Shown one piece after another: positions 49,184-58,053 of a stretch of DNA of 64,000 nt. The notes beneath the pieces are model-generated. The model searched no databases, had not been told where the DNA came from, and worked only from the letters and a program-made list of their open reading frames with translations. Positions within the stretch are counted from its first letter, which is position 1. Each line of letters starts with the position of its first letter. Position numbers and translations under genes: made by a program. Where the stretch lies: NCBI GenBank assembly GCA_900318685.1, contig ONLL01000030.1:1-64000 (forward strand), read 5' to 3'. Source of the DNA: an uncultured Prevotellaceae bacterium. Lineage in GTDB: Bacteria; Bacteroidota; Bacteroidia; Bacteroidales; Bacteroidaceae.

Positions 49184-50440
49184 TCAGCGACTGCCCCCAG
49201 GGGATGGCAGAGGATTGTCGGCAGCGAACTGCTGGATGACCTGCTCAGTGGCTGTGGCATCTATCTGCTTGCTACGCAGCAACTTGATGGGCTGGGCGAT
49301 GGTCTTGTCGGTATAGCGTCCGATCTTCCTCAGGCTCAGGTGGAATGAAGCGGCCGTACGTCCGTTCTTCTTGATCTTGAAGTGGGCCGGATATTCGATT
49401 TCCCACAGCAGGTTGGTTATGGCGGAGTAGTCCGTTGGGTCAGCAGGCCAGTTTTTGTCTCTCTTTTCATATTCCTTTGCCGACATGAAGGGATATTCTT
49501 CGAAATCCAAGAACTCGTAATACTCCTCGTCGTAGCCGAAGATCTTCATGAGCAACTGGGCAAAGCCAGTGAGCGACATGATGGAAGGCACCTGCAGCAC
49601 GCACATCTTTCCGTTGCGCTCCACCTTGACCTCACAGCGCCTGCTCTGTTCGCCCTTGCAGTAGATTCCCTCGAAGTCTTGGGCCATCAGATTGTCGTAA
49701 TTATCACCTCCCATGATGTTGTCAAGTAACGATGATACCGATTTGTCGATTCCACCAAGGATTTGATTTACATAGTCATGCAGATATAGCGTCGGCTGGG
49801 GGTGCATCTCGATGATCTCAGCCCTCCCGTCGTTCTTCGACTTTTTGATGGGCTTCGAAGGAGTGATGGCTGTAAGCTCCAGGTTTGCCTCGCCACGATC
49901 GAAATAATCGGGGTCGAAGTCGTTAAGATTGTCCATCCCCATCCAGCGCATAAACATCTGTGCCTCTTGGCTCTTGGGACTAGTGCCGAGCAGCTGTTTC
50001 ATGTGCTCATAGCCGGGCATGCCTCCACAGTCCTCAGGCGGGCAGGCTCCCTTTCCTTCGAGGCAGTAGGGCAGGTGCTGGACGGTGCTCTCGTCCATTT
50101 CCAGGAGCGTGATGTCGTGAATCCAGTCGTCGCCGAAGTCGTAGACGTAGACAAACTTCTTCAAGCCCTTCTCCTTGATGAAGTCGCCCACGAGCGTTAC
50201 CCTCGCGTCGATGTCCTCAGGGCCGTAGCCTAGTTCTGCCTCTTTGTTGGGCACCACTATCGTCCAGCCGCCGTCGTAGGGATTGTGCTGGAACTGGTAC
50301 AGATGGCGGTTTTCCCATCCGAATGCTGTCTGAATGGCCTTGTGGAAATCGTCGAAGGTGAAGTTGCCCGGAATCTCCATCTTTCGCCACACTGGAGGCT
50401 TGGTGATGCCCCTGAGTTGAATCCTAAATATCAGTTTCAT
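49184..50440 (-). CDS. Plasmid pRiA4b ORF-3-like protein
   Basis: A 418-residue protein starting MKLIFRIQLRGITKPPVWRK, the hallmark N-terminus of the pRiA4b ORF-3 family, with FDDFHKAIQTAFGWENRHLY and the later YVYDFGDDWIHDITL and PPEDCGGMPGYEHM motifs. The start at 50440 is chosen over 50527 because homology begins there. The C-terminal half (about 210-418) is unassigned and ends in a palindromic element (LPSPGGSR). Function of the family is unknown; members occur on plasmids and mobile DNA. The gene is bracketed by the 35-bp inverted repeat (49116-49151 and 50713-50747), which suggests it moved or inverted as a unit. Confidence 0.85.
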   Translation of the reverse strand: MKLIFRIQLRGITKPPVWRKMEIPGNFTFDDFHKAIQTAFGWENRHLYQFQHNPYDGGWTIVVPNKEAELGYGPEDIDARVTLVGDFIKEKGLKKFVYVYDFGDDWIHDITLLEMDESTVQHLPYCLEGKGACPPEDCGGMPGYEHMKQLLGTSPKSQEAQMFMRWMGMDNLNDFDPDYFDRGEANLELTAITPSKPIKKSKNDGRAEIIEMHPQPTLYLHDYVNQILGGIDKSVSSLLDNIMGGDNYDNLMAQDFEGIYCKGEQSRRCEVKVERNGKMCVLQVPSIMSLTGFAQLLMKIFGYDEEYYEFLDFEEYPFMSAKEYEKRDKNWPADPTDYSAITNLLWEIEYPAHFKIKKNGRTAASFHLSLRKIGRYTDKTIAQPIKLLRSKQIDATATEQVIQQFAADNPLPSPGGSR

Positions 50441-50558
50441 GTGCTCGTTATTATTAATAATGTGCAAAGTTACGAAAAATATCGCCAATAACGAACTTTT
50501 CTCGGAAATAATTCTATTTTGCTGCAAACTTTTACTAGCGATGGTACTGTGGTGTTAG

Positions 50559-50617
50559 TCCGTTGCGGACGGAGCGTATATTCCTCCGCGTTGGACCGTC
50601 TCTCCGTCCGCGATGGA
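50559..50617. repeat. Imperfect inverted repeat in an intergenic region
   Basis: TCCGTTGCGGACGGAG (50559-50574) and CTCCGTCCGCGATGGA (50602-50617), complementary at 14 of 16 positions. The 50441-50764 interval otherwise holds only the right arm of the long inverted repeat; I see no gene in it. Confidence 0.55.
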
Positions 50618-50712
50618 CCGTCAGCCCTTCCGCAGCTAGCAAGTGCTTTCTCGCGGATGGGCGTGACTGATGCTGCCGACCGTGAGCCTTACACCTTACG
50701 ACCGCGAGTCTT

Positions 50713-50747
50713 ATTCACAGATTCACAATTCACAGTATTTTTTCGAG
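50713..50747. repeat. Right arm of the 35/36-bp inverted repeat
   Basis: Complement of 49116-49151 with a one-base gap. It lies 17 bases past the stop of the minus-strand gene at 50765, so each arm abuts the 3' end of a gene pointing into the enclosed segment. Confidence 0.85.
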
Positions 50748-50764
50748 GGGGTGCTGATTGCTGT

Positions 50765-51319
50765 TCAGTCGACGATTTCAATTATCGATCCTGGTCGGGG
50801 CTCCTCCTGATAGTCCTCGTAGCTGTCGTGCTCTCTGGAGTCGCTGATTTCAATAAAGCGAAGAGCACTGCGGTCGTAATCCCAATGCGGCTCCCTGAAC
50901 CATCTGTTCATCAGGCCTACATACCGTTGTACTGTCTGCTCCCAGCGGTCGCGAGGAAAACCGTATCTCAGGTTGCGGAGGAAACATTCGAAACCCGCGA
51001 GCCTCGAATCTTCTATGGCGTTATAATCGTAGTGACGATGCTCGACGTAGGTCCAGTGATTGTTTTCAGCATGATGCCTGTACCAGCGCCAAGTCTTGGA
51101 ATGGTCGGCCTTTCCCACAAAAAGGCATACCTGCTCTAGCTGCCACCAGCGCAGATCCTCTTCGTCTTTTGCCTGAAAGACAACGATGTCAGGACCGCCA
51201 CGCTCGCCCTCGTGCATCACTTTCAAGCCGTCGAGGTATTCGCCCGAGAAAAAGTCTATCGGTTCGTTCTCGACTTCTTTCGGCAAGTGCGCCCTTATCC
51301 AAGCTTCATCTATTTTCAT
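50765..51319 (-). CDS. Hypothetical protein, acidic and aromatic-rich
   Basis: A 184-residue soluble protein I do not recognise. It has no signal or membrane segment. It is rich in W, Y, H, D and E (WWQLEQVCLFVGKADHSKTW, NNHWTYVEHRHYDYNAIED) and ends GSIIEIVD. The size and composition are like immunity proteins, but I have no motif to support that. It starts 7 bases after the exported protein gene upstream, so the two are cotranscribed. Confidence 0.6.
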   Translation of the reverse strand: MKIDEAWIRAHLPKEVENEPIDFFSGEYLDGLKVMHEGERGGPDIVVFQAKDEEDLRWWQLEQVCLFVGKADHSKTWRWYRHHAENNHWTYVEHRHYDYNAIEDSRLAGFECFLRNLRYGFPRDRWEQTVQRYVGLMNRWFREPHWDYDRSALRFIEISDSREHDSYEDYQEEPRPGSIIEIVD

Positions 51320-51326
51320 ACCATTA

Positions 51327-51929
51327 TTAATAATTCATGTAGTCCTCGCCCAGTTTCCTGAGCGGCTGCTTGGCGAGGGTGGTCCAAGTCTCTTTGGGCT
51401 TGACCGTGTCATCGAAGACATTTTCCTTGACTACCTGGCGCTTGTGGGTCAGATAGTTGATGCTGATGGTCTCGGCTTCGCCCGTCATGCGCGACTGGCT
51501 GTGCTGCTCTTCACCAATCTTATAGAAGTCGCCGTTCTGGAAACGGTAGAGATAGGTGTTGTTAGAGTTATAACTGGTGCCGCCAGAGGCAAAACTGCCG
51601 ACGTAGAATCTGAGTACACCACGGTCGGTGATAGTAATGGTGAGGTCGATCCAGAAGTCGTCGCCTTCCTCGTCGACGGGCAGAATCTCGTCATATTGCT
51701 TCCACTGCTCATAGACGCCAGAGGCATTGGCAAAATAGATGGCGAGCACAGGCTGGGCATAGATCACCAGGTCGCTGCGACCGTCTTTGTTCAAGTCGCC
51801 TTCAGCCTTGACGCAGTCAGTGCCCTGAGGCACGATCTCGTCAGCATTCCGTCCCTTTTTAGCCAGTTGCTGTGCTGAGGCCAGCATGGGGAGCACTGCC
51901 ATCAGCGCGATCAGCATTCTTTTCATCAT
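51327..51929 (-). CDS. Exported protein with an FG-GAP-like repeat
   Basis: A 200-residue protein with a signal peptide (MKRMLIALMAVLPMLASAQ). One clear FG-GAP/EF-like loop, EGDLNKDGRSDLVIY, is followed by beta-rich sequence (YFANASGVYEQWKQYDEILP, FWIDLTITITDRGVLRFYVG). This pattern occurs in Bacteroidota proteins that read like partial integrin-type propellers; a single repeat cannot form a whole propeller. Function unknown. It is the first gene of a two-gene unit with 50765-51319. Confidence 0.7.
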   Translation of the reverse strand: MMKRMLIALMAVLPMLASAQQLAKKGRNADEIVPQGTDCVKAEGDLNKDGRSDLVIYAQPVLAIYFANASGVYEQWKQYDEILPVDEEGDDFWIDLTITITDRGVLRFYVGSFASGGTSYNSNNTYLYRFQNGDFYKIGEEQHSQSRMTGEAETISINYLTHKRQVVKENVFDDTVKPKETWTTLAKQPLRKLGEDYMNY

Positions 51930-51992
51930 AGTGTCTATAATATAATAATGTGTATATTGCCGCAGTCGGAGTGAGGGGGGATGAGGGGGATA

Positions 51993-52376
51993 CTAAATCG
52001 TATGGAGGAAATAGGCTATGGCGGCTTGTAAAGAATCGAGGTCATTTTTGATGGTGTAGAGAACCATTTCGGCGTCAACCTCGAAATAGCCGTGTGCAAT
52101 ACGGTTCCTCATACCGATAACATCTTTCCAGGGTATTTCTGGACGCTCTGGCAGAAGCCTGCCTTCTGTATGTTCATCAATCTGCCTGATTCCTTCGCCA
52201 ATAGCCTCAATAAGCATGCAGTTGGCGGCCAGCTTTTGCATTCCCGTAGATGAGAGATAGTAATCATCAGCACTCTTTACATCCTCATTCCACTCTTTCA
52301 GCTGGCTTATTGCAGTATTGATTTGCTCAAGTGTATACCTGATGCGGTTACGCTTCTCCAATGACGTAAATTCCAT
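51993..52376 (-). CDS. hepT: HepT-like HEPN toxin of a HEPN/MNT pair
   Basis: A 127-residue all-helical DUF86/HepT protein. The active motif R-x4-H-x-Y is present in MRNRIAHGYFEV. In characterised pairs HepT is an RNase or growth inhibitor that is neutralised by AMPylation of its Tyr by the partner nucleotidyltransferase. The N-terminus (RIRYTLEQINTAISQLKEW) and NCMLIEAIGEGI helix also fit. It overlaps the 3' end of the mntA-like gene by 29 bases, so the two are cotranslated in the usual order (antitoxin first). Confidence 0.9.
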   Translation of the reverse strand: MEFTSLEKRNRIRYTLEQINTAISQLKEWNEDVKSADDYYLSSTGMQKLAANCMLIEAIGEGIRQIDEHTEGRLLPERPEIPWKDVIGMRNRIAHGYFEVDAEMVLYTIKNDLDSLQAAIAYFLHTI

Positions 52377-52650
52377 CGCGCTCTATGCTTTGAAGTAGAT
52401 AGGGATTCATGTGATTGTGCATCCTAATGACGTCTACTGGACACATTAGCAGTTGCTCAAGAAATCGCTGGAGCCGTACTACGAGAAAGAGACGTGGAGC
52501 CATCTCTACGCAAACGTCTACATCGCTGCCCTCATGCTGCTCACCACGTGAGACAGAGCCAAAGAGGCGCAGGGACTGTACTCCGAACTGAGTACGAAGC
52601 TCGTCGGAGTGGGCCTTGATGAGATCGATGTATTCGTTTGTTGTTTTCAT
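52348..52650 (-). CDS. mntA: MntA-like minimal nucleotidyltransferase antitoxin
   Basis: A 100-residue minimal nucleotidyltransferase. The motif LFGSVSRGEQHEGSDVDVCVE has the GSxxRG and paired Asp (SDVDV) of the pol-beta superfamily, with the third carboxylate expected in PVDVIRM. It should AMPylate and silence the HepT protein encoded downstream. The start at 52650 gives a typical N-terminus (MKTTNEYIDLIKAHSDEL). The pair stands alone between the frd operon and the FG-GAP unit. Confidence 0.9.
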   Translation of the reverse strand: MKTTNEYIDLIKAHSDELRTQFGVQSLRLFGSVSRGEQHEGSDVDVCVEMAPRLFLVVRLQRFLEQLLMCPVDVIRMHNHMNPYLLQSIERDGIYVIGEA

Positions 52651-52689
52651 CTGCTTAGATGTCGTATACCTTATTTATAATATAAGGGA

Positions 52690-52770
52690 ATACCCCACCA
52701 CTGCCCCTCTCCTTAAAGGGAGGGGAGCTTTATTAAGCTACCCGTCCCTTTGGAGGGGTTGTTGTGGGAG
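52690..52770. repeat. GC-rich palindromic element downstream of frdB
   Basis: ACCCCACCACTGCCCCTCTCC, a run with AAAGGGAGGGGAGC, a short AT loop, then CCCTTTGGAGGGGTTGTTGT. It is related to the elements at 7587 and 23748 and ends at the frdB stop, where it may act as a terminator. Confidence 0.6.
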
Positions 52771-52775
52771 TTGTC

Positions 52776-53534
52776 TTAGTCGGCGAGCTTTGCCTTGATC
52801 ATCTCGCGGTTGAGGCGGGCGATGTTGGCGATGGTCTCGTTCTTCGGGCAGACGGCCTCGCAGGCACGGGTGTTGGTGCAGTTGCCGAAGCCCAGCTCGT
52901 CCATCTTGGCGATCATGTTCTTCACGCGACGGGCAGCCTCAATGCGGCCCTGGGGAAGCAGGGCGAGCTGGCTGACCTTCGACGAAACGAAGAGCATGGC
53001 TGAGCCGTTCTTACAAGCAGCGACGCAGGCACCGCAGCCGATGCAGCTGGCGCAGTCCATAGCCTCGTCGGCATCCTCTTTGGGGATGAGGATGGCGTTG
53101 GCATCCTGAGCCTGACCTGTGCGGATGGTGGTGTAGCCGCCGGCCTGGATGATCTTATCGAAGGCACCACGGTCGACCATACAGTCCTTGATGACAGGGA
53201 AGGCTGCCGAGCGCCAGGGCTCGACGGTGATGACGTCGCCATCGTTGAAGCGGCGCATGTAGAGCTGACAGGTGGTGGCTCCACGCTCGGTCTTGCCGTG
53301 AGGCGTACCGTTGATGTAGAGCGAGCACATACCGCAGATACCCTCGCGGCAGTCGTGGTCGAACACGAACGGCTCCTTGCCTTCGTTGATGAGCTCTTCG
53401 TTCAGGATGTCGAGCATCTCGAGGAACGAGGTGTCATCGGGGATATCGTGCATCTCGTGGGTATCGAAGTGACCCGCATCTTTCGGACCATTCTGACGCC
53501 AAAATTTGATGGTGAATGAAATATTCTTAGCCAT
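52776..53534 (-). CDS. frdB: Fumarate reductase/succinate dehydrogenase iron-sulfur subunit
   Basis: A 252-residue electron-transfer subunit on the inner face of the membrane. The [2Fe-2S] cysteines are in [11 protein letters not shown], with the fourth in [10 protein letters not shown]. The [4Fe-4S] site is in [17 protein letters not shown], and the remaining cluster cysteines lie in [14 protein letters not shown]. Length and spacing are normal. It passes electrons between the quinone site of the cytochrome b subunit and the flavoprotein. It follows frdA with 5 bases between them, last of the operon. In Prevotella the enzyme chiefly reduces fumarate to succinate, the main fermentation end product. 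Confidence 0.97.
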   Translation of the reverse strand: MAKNISFTIKFWRQNGPKDAGHFDTHEMHDIPDDTSFLEMLDILNEELINEGKEPFVFDHDCREGICGMCSLYINGTPHGKTERGATTCQLYMRRFNDGDVITVEPWRSAAFPVIKDCMVDRGAFDKIIQAGGYTTIRTGQAQDANAILIPKEDADEAMDCASCIGCGACVAACKNGSAMLFVSSKVSQLALLPQGRIEAARRVKNMIAKMDELGFGNCTNTRACEAVCPKNETIANIARLNREMIKAKLAD

Positions 53535-53539
53535 AGTCT

Positions 53540-55519
53540 TTAATTCTTATAATTACGGGTTTGTACTTTGATAGCTTCATACTCAAGGGGTTCCTTGATC
53601 AGAGTAGGCTCGTTGCCCTTGCCCTGATACTCCCAGCAGCCTACGTAGAAGTAGTTCTCGTCGTCGCGCTTGGCCTCGCCTTCCTCCGTCTGATACTCCT
53701 CGCGGAAGTGTCCGCCGCAGGACTCGTTGCGAGAGAGGGCGTCGAAGGCTACGAGCTGACCCATGGTGAAGAAGTCACGCAGGTGGATAGCCTTGTCGAG
53801 CTCGATGTTCAGGCCTTCCTTAGTGCCAGGAACGAAGAGGTTGGTGTCGAACTCCTTCTCGAGCTCGTGCATCTTCTTCAGACCGGTCTTCAAGCCCTCA
53901 GCGGTGCGACCCATACCTACATACTCCCACATGATGTGACCCAGCTCCTTGTGGATAGAGTCGACGGAGCGCTTGCCCTGAATCTTCAGCAGGCGGTCCA
54001 TCTCGGCATCGACCTTCTTCTCAGCCTCAGCAAACTCAGGCAGATCGGTCGAGACCTTCGGCCATACAGCCTGGTCGGCCAGGTAGTTCTGGATGGTGTA
54101 AGGCAGTACGAAGTAACCATCGGCCAGACCCTGCATCAGAGCAGAAGCTCCCAGACGGTTGGCACCATGATCAGAGAAGTTGCACTCGCCGATAGCGAAC
54201 AGGCCGGGGATAGAGGTCTGCAGCTCGTAGTCAACCCAGATACCGCCCATCGTGTAGTGGATGGCAGGATAGATCATCATCGGCTTGTAGTACTTCACGC
54301 CGTTGATCTCGTTGGCCAGGTCGCCAGGAAATACGTCGGTGATCTCCTCGTACATCTCGAAGAGGTTGCCATAACGCTGCATGATGATGTCAAGGCCCAG
54401 ACGGTTGATGGACTCAGAGAAGTCGAGGAACACAGCCAGACCCGTGTTGTTCACGCCGAAGCCCTTGTCGCAGCGCTCCTTGGCGGCACGAGAGGCAACG
54501 TCACGAGGAACGAGGTTGCCGAATGCAGGATAGCGGCGCTCCAGATAGTAGTCGCGATCCTCTTCGGGAATCTCCCAGCCCTGCTTCGTTCCTGCCTGCA
54601 GAGCCTTGGCATCCTCCAGCTTCTTGGGCACCCAGATACGACCGTCGTTACGCAGCGACTCTGACATCAGCGTCAGCTTCGACTGCTTGTCGCCGTGAAC
54701 GGGGATACAAGTGGGGTGAATCTGAACGTAAGAGGGATTTGCAAAGTAAGCACCCTTGCGATAGCACTGAACGGCAGCGGTGCAGTTGCAACCCATAGCA
54801 TTGGTCGAGAGGAAGTAGGTGTTGCCATAACCGCCAGTAGCGATGACAACGGCATTGGCGCTGAAGCGAACCAGCTTACCAGAGCAGAGATCCTTGGCGA
54901 TGATACCACGGGCACGGCCGTCGACGATGACCACATCCTCCATCTCATAACGGGTGTAGAGCTTCACCTTGCCGGCATTGACCTGGCAGCTCAGCGAGCT
55001 GTAGGCGCCCAGCAGCAGCTGCTGACCCGTCTGACCCTTGGCGTAGAACGTACGGCTCACCTGGGCACCACCGAACGAGCGGTTGGCCAGCATGCCACCA
55101 TACTCACGGGCAAAGGGAACACCCTGAGCCACGCACTGGTCGATAATATTGTTCGAGACCTCAGCCAGACGATAGACGTTGGCCTCGCGAGCACGATAGT
55201 CACCACCCTTCACGGTGTCGTAGAATAGACGGTAGACAGAGTCACCATCGTTCTGATAGCACTTGGCGGCGTTGATACCACCCTGAGCGGCGATAGAGTG
55301 AGCGCGACGGGGAGAGTCCTGAATGCACAGGTTGATCACATTGAAGCCCATCTCACCAAGTGAAGCAGCTGCAGAAGCACCAGCCAGGCCAGTACCTACA
55401 ACGATCACGTCGAGCTTCAGCTTGTTCTTCGGGTTGACCAGACGCTGGTGGGCCTTATATTCCTTCCATTTCTCAGGCACTGGACCTGCGGGAATCTTAG
55501 AATCAATTACTTTTGCCAT
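53540..55519 (-). CDS. frdA: Fumarate reductase/succinate dehydrogenase flavoprotein subunit
   Basis: A 659-residue catalytic subunit, of the longer type usual in Bacteroidota and epsilonproteobacteria. The FAD-binding [12 protein letters not shown] is near residues 41-52, and the histidine for covalent FAD attachment is H74 in [14 protein letters not shown]. The substrate region includes [10 protein letters not shown] and the catalytic-site stretch ending [13 protein letters not shown]. It interconverts fumarate and succinate in the cytoplasm and forms a complex with the neighbouring subunits. It is transcribed between frdC (38 bases upstream) and frdB. Confidence 0.98.
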   Translation of the reverse strand: MAKVIDSKIPAGPVPEKWKEYKAHQRLVNPKNKLKLDVIVVGTGLAGASAAASLGEMGFNVINLCIQDSPRRAHSIAAQGGINAAKCYQNDGDSVYRLFYDTVKGGDYRAREANVYRLAEVSNNIIDQCVAQGVPFAREYGGMLANRSFGGAQVSRTFYAKGQTGQQLLLGAYSSLSCQVNAGKVKLYTRYEMEDVVIVDGRARGIIAKDLCSGKLVRFSANAVVIATGGYGNTYFLSTNAMGCNCTAAVQCYRKGAYFANPSYVQIHPTCIPVHGDKQSKLTLMSESLRNDGRIWVPKKLEDAKALQAGTKQGWEIPEEDRDYYLERRYPAFGNLVPRDVASRAAKERCDKGFGVNNTGLAVFLDFSESINRLGLDIIMQRYGNLFEMYEEITDVFPGDLANEINGVKYYKPMMIYPAIHYTMGGIWVDYELQTSIPGLFAIGECNFSDHGANRLGASALMQGLADGYFVLPYTIQNYLADQAVWPKVSTDLPEFAEAEKKVDAEMDRLLKIQGKRSVDSIHKELGHIMWEYVGMGRTAEGLKTGLKKMHELEKEFDTNLFVPGTKEGLNIELDKAIHLRDFFTMGQLVAFDALSRNESCGGHFREEYQTEEGEAKRDDENYFYVGCWEYQGKGNEPTLIKEPLEYEAIKVQTRNYKN

Positions 55520-55557
55520 GATAATTTACAATTTGACAATTTACAATTTAAGGTTTA

Positions 55558-56286
55558 TTAGCAGCAGGCAGGGGCTGAGGCACAGCAGGCACCACCATCG
55601 CAGCACAAAGAGGGAGCGATGCCGAAGGCAAATGCCAATACCACCACGAGGAAGCCCAGCATGAGCAGGGTGACGTAGATGAAGCCGATGACCTTCCAGC
55701 GGCAGAGCCAAGTCTTGCCATTCCATCCGAGGGTCTGCATAGCACTCCAGAAACCGTGGGTGAGGTGGAACCAGATGGCCACGATCCAGATGATGTACAG
55801 CACGACGAAGACAGGGTTGGAGAAGGTGTACTGAATCCAGCCGAAGCCGTCAGCGGCTCCATAGGCCTGTCCTTCAATGCCCACCAGCTCAGCGAACATC
55901 ATCTTGCACCAGAAGTTGTAGAGGTGAAGCAGCAAGCCCACTAGGATGATGATTCCCAGCACGAGCATGTTCTTAGAAGCCCACTCCACTTTCCCAGGAT
56001 TCACCGTCGTCGACACCTCGTAGCGGTTGTCGCCACGTGCGCGCCGGTTCTGGGCTGTAAGGATGAAAGCATACACAATGTGAACGACGGCCAGGAAAGC
56101 CAATCCCATTGTAGCAACCACGGCATACCAATTGGCGCCGAGCAATTCGCAGATAGTGTTGTAAGCCTCGCCCGAGAACAGCGCCACGATGTTCATACAA
56201 CAGTGGAACGTCAGGAACAAGATGAGCGCAAGGCCTGTGACGGACATGACAACCTTCCTGCCAACAGAAGAATTAAATAACCACAT
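55558..56286 (-). CDS. frdC: Fumarate reductase/succinate dehydrogenase cytochrome b subunit with Cys-rich tail
   Basis: A 242-residue membrane subunit with five hydrophobic helices (about 12-38, 60-82, 105-130, 155-180 and 198-222) that binds heme and quinone, as in the single-subunit anchor of Bacteroidota and Wolinella-type enzymes. Candidate heme histidines are in LTFHCCMNIVALF, VHIVYAF, LLHLYNFW and FHLTHGFW. The last 18 residues are an unusual tail with seven cysteines (SLCCDGGACCASAPACC). It heads the frdCAB operon, with a promoter at 56405-56436 and a leader of about 115 bases. Confidence 0.95.
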   Translation of the reverse strand: MWLFNSSVGRKVVMSVTGLALILFLTFHCCMNIVALFSGEAYNTICELLGANWYAVVATMGLAFLAVVHIVYAFILTAQNRRARGDNRYEVSTTVNPGKVEWASKNMLVLGIIILVGLLLHLYNFWCKMMFAELVGIEGQAYGAADGFGWIQYTFSNPVFVVLYIIWIVAIWFHLTHGFWSAMQTLGWNGKTWLCRWKVIGFIYVTLLMLGFLVVVLAFAFGIAPSLCCDGGACCASAPACC

Positions 56287-56404
56287 AATTGTTTAAAAAT
56301 TAATTAATTAATATTGATTTTTGATAGATTATCGTCTCTCTTCCCACCCTCACAGGAGGGAAAGTATTACTAAGATTTAAGTACGCACACGCGCTTTTAG
56401 GCCA

Positions 56405-56436
56405 CAAAATTACTAAAAATATATGAAATTTGCAAA
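56405..56436 (-). promoter_or_regulatory. Promoter of the frd operon
   Basis: Minus-strand TTTG (56433-56436), 20 bases, then TAATTTTG (56405-56412): a complete -33/-7 Bacteroidota promoter. Confidence 0.75.
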
Positions 56437-56522
56437 CATTTGAGAAAGAAATTACGCTCTATATACAAAAAACGTGCACCTTTGTGGGGTGCACGACTGG
56501 TTTGAGAGCCATATTGAGGGAC

Positions 56523-57155
56523 TTACTTGAAGTCGAATCCCACACGAAGGCCGTCGTAGCTCTTGGATATCTCGCCCACGCCCTGCAGCGTAGTGTTGCC
56601 GCTCAGGGCAGACAGCGTCTGGAGCAATGTGAGCAGTTTCGACGACTCGAAGAGCAGCGCCATGCCGTTCATGTTGCGCTTGGCATAGCAGTTCAGGGTG
56701 ATCAGCATCCCCTGCATGGTGACCTTTGCATTCTTCTCGTCATAGGTGTAGTTGCCGCTGAAGGCTTTACCTGCGAAAGATGCAGAGAATGTGCCGTCCT
56801 CCTTGAATACTACGGAGGTGTTGCTCGACTTCACGCCCAGCTTCTGATAGTACGGGTCGAGCTTCTGCTTGATCTGCGAAGCCACCACCTCGCCGCCCGC
56901 TTGGGCAAGCAGTTTATCGCTGGTGAAGGCACAGCCAGGTTGGTAATATGTCCACGAGCCGATAAGCTGCTTCTGCGTGGGTGTTGTCGTGGTTTTCAGC
57001 ACAGAGCCGAGGATGTTGCCCAGCGTACCCACGGCATCGCCAGTCGTACCTTGTCCCAGCAGGATGTCGGAAAGCACCTGATTGCCCATTTGAGTGCCAC
57101 AGCCGGCTAGCATTGTTGCCATAGCCAAACTAAGGAAAAAAGTCCTTTTTTTCAT
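56523..57155 (-). CDS. DUF4923 family lipoprotein
   Basis: A 210-residue protein with a lipoprotein signal (MKKRTFFLSLAMATMLAGCG, lipobox Cys19). The mature part follows the DUF4923 pattern: LGNILGSVL, LIGSWTYYQPGCAFTSDKLL, FKEDGTFSASFAGKAFSGNYTYDEKN and a C-terminal YDGLRVGFDFK. The family is typical of Bacteroidales; role unknown. A likely membrane-anchored, lipocalin-like or beta-sandwich fold is suggested by the GTYTY-type strand pattern. It is monocistronic with a -7 box at 57188-57195. Confidence 0.85.
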   Translation of the reverse strand: MKKRTFFLSLAMATMLAGCGTQMGNQVLSDILLGQGTTGDAVGTLGNILGSVLKTTTTPTQKQLIGSWTYYQPGCAFTSDKLLAQAGGEVVASQIKQKLDPYYQKLGVKSSNTSVVFKEDGTFSASFAGKAFSGNYTYDEKNAKVTMQGMLITLNCYAKRNMNGMALLFESSKLLTLLQTLSALSGNTTLQGVGEISKSYDGLRVGFDFK

Positions 57156-57187
57156 GATTTACTGTCGTTTTGATTGGTTAGATGGTG

Positions 57188-57195
57188 CAAAAGTA
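57188..57195 (-). promoter_or_regulatory. Putative -7 box of the DUF4923 gene
   Basis: TACTTTTG on the minus strand, 33 bases before the ATG at 57155. Confidence 0.55.
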
Positions 57196-57235
57196 GTTAT
57201 TTTTCTCCAAACAACAGCATTTTTTTTCGTTAAAA

Positions 57236-57267
57236 TTTGGCTAATCAAGAAAAAAGCAGTAATTTTG
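57236..57267 (+). promoter_or_regulatory. Promoter of tRNA-Glu and probably rpsT
   Basis: TTTG (57236-57239), 20 bases, TAATTTTG (57260-57267) on the plus strand. A short AAATCGTC tandem repeat (three copies, about 57304-57330) lies between it and the tRNA. Confidence 0.7.
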
Positions 57268-57337
57268 CACCCGCTTTTGACTAAATGCGCATGGCGAGCA
57301 TCGTAAATCGTCAAATCGTCAAATCGTCAAATAGCCC

Positions 57338-57409
57338 GGTCCCTTCGTCTATCGGTTAGGACGAGAGATTTTCATTCTCTAAAGAGGAGTTCGACTCTCC
57401 TAGGGACTA
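57338..57409 (+). tRNA. tRNA-Glu (UUC)
   Basis: The cloverleaf can be drawn by eye. Acceptor GGTCCCT pairs with AGGGACT, and the D-arm is GTCTATCGGTTAGGAC. The anticodon stem AGAGA/TCTCT encloses the loop TTTTCAT (anticodon TTC). The T-arm is GGAGTTCGACTCTCC. CCA is not encoded. Confidence 0.95.
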
Positions 57410-57577
57410 CTACTTTAAATCCGACATCTGCGCAGCGATGCGCTACCTGTTATGGCCGGGAAACGGTGTCGGAGGATTTCAGCCAGCGGCTTGTACGCTG
57501 CTCTAGTCCGCCCAGGGCAATCTTAGCGATGTAAGACCCATAAGCTTTAATCATTAACAAAACAACAAACAACAACA

Positions 57578-57832
57578 ATGGCAAATCACAAATCGGCGGT
57601 GAAGAGAATCCGCCAGAGCAAGAAAAGACAGCTTCACAACAAGTACTACGCCAAGACCATGCGTAATGCCGTTCGCAAGCTGCGTGCAATGACCGACAAG
57701 AACGAGGCTGCTGCTTTCTATCCGAAGGTGCAGAAGATGCTTGACAAGCTGGCTAAGACCAACGTCATCCACAAGAACAAGGCCTCTAACCTGAAGTCAG
57801 GTCTGGCATTGCATATCAACAAGCTGGGTTAA
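57578..57832 (+). CDS. rpsT: 30S ribosomal protein S20
   Basis: An 84-residue basic ribosomal protein that binds 16S rRNA. The N-terminus [23 protein letters not shown] is the S20 signature, and the three-helix layout and Lys/Arg content are normal. The start codon is preceded by an A-rich leader (AACAAAACAACAAAC) instead of a Shine-Dalgarno site, as usual in this phylum. It lies 168 bases after tRNA-Glu with no promoter of its own that I can see, so it may be read from the tRNA promoter. A strong hairpin terminator follows. Confidence 0.98.
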   Translation: MANHKSAVKRIRQSKKRQLHNKYYAKTMRNAVRKLRAMTDKNEAAAFYPKVQKMLDKLAKTNVIHKNKASNLKSGLALHINKLG

Positions 57833-57852
57833 TCAATACTCAACATTTATAA

Positions 57853-57883
57853 TGAAAGGCTGTAGAGATTCTGCAGCCTTTCA
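57853..57883 (+). terminator. Terminator after rpsT
   Basis: TGAAAGGCTGTAG and CTGCAGCCTTTCA arms (one G-T type mismatch) around AGATT, followed by an AT-rich run. 21 bases past the rpsT stop. Confidence 0.8.
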
Positions 57884-57967
57884 ATTTATTTTGTCTGGCT
57901 TTGACCGAAAAAACGGATGGAAAGAAAAAAAATCCCAATTTTATTTGGTCAATACGATAATAATGTG

Positions 57968-57975
57968 TAACTTTG
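57968..57975 (+). promoter_or_regulatory. Putative -7 box of the CARDB secreted protein
   Basis: TAACTTTG on the plus strand, 78 bases before the ATG at 58054. Confidence 0.6.
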
Positions 57976-58053
57976 CACGCAAGTATGGCTAAGACCTATA
58001 GCATAACAATCTTTACAACAAATACATTTCTAACTTAAACAAACAGTAATTCT

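Noticed and set aside
49116-50747. Considered as a complete insertion sequence
   Set aside because: It has inverted ends but no transposase or recombinase, and no target-site duplication I can confirm. Reported as a finding, not as a mobile element.
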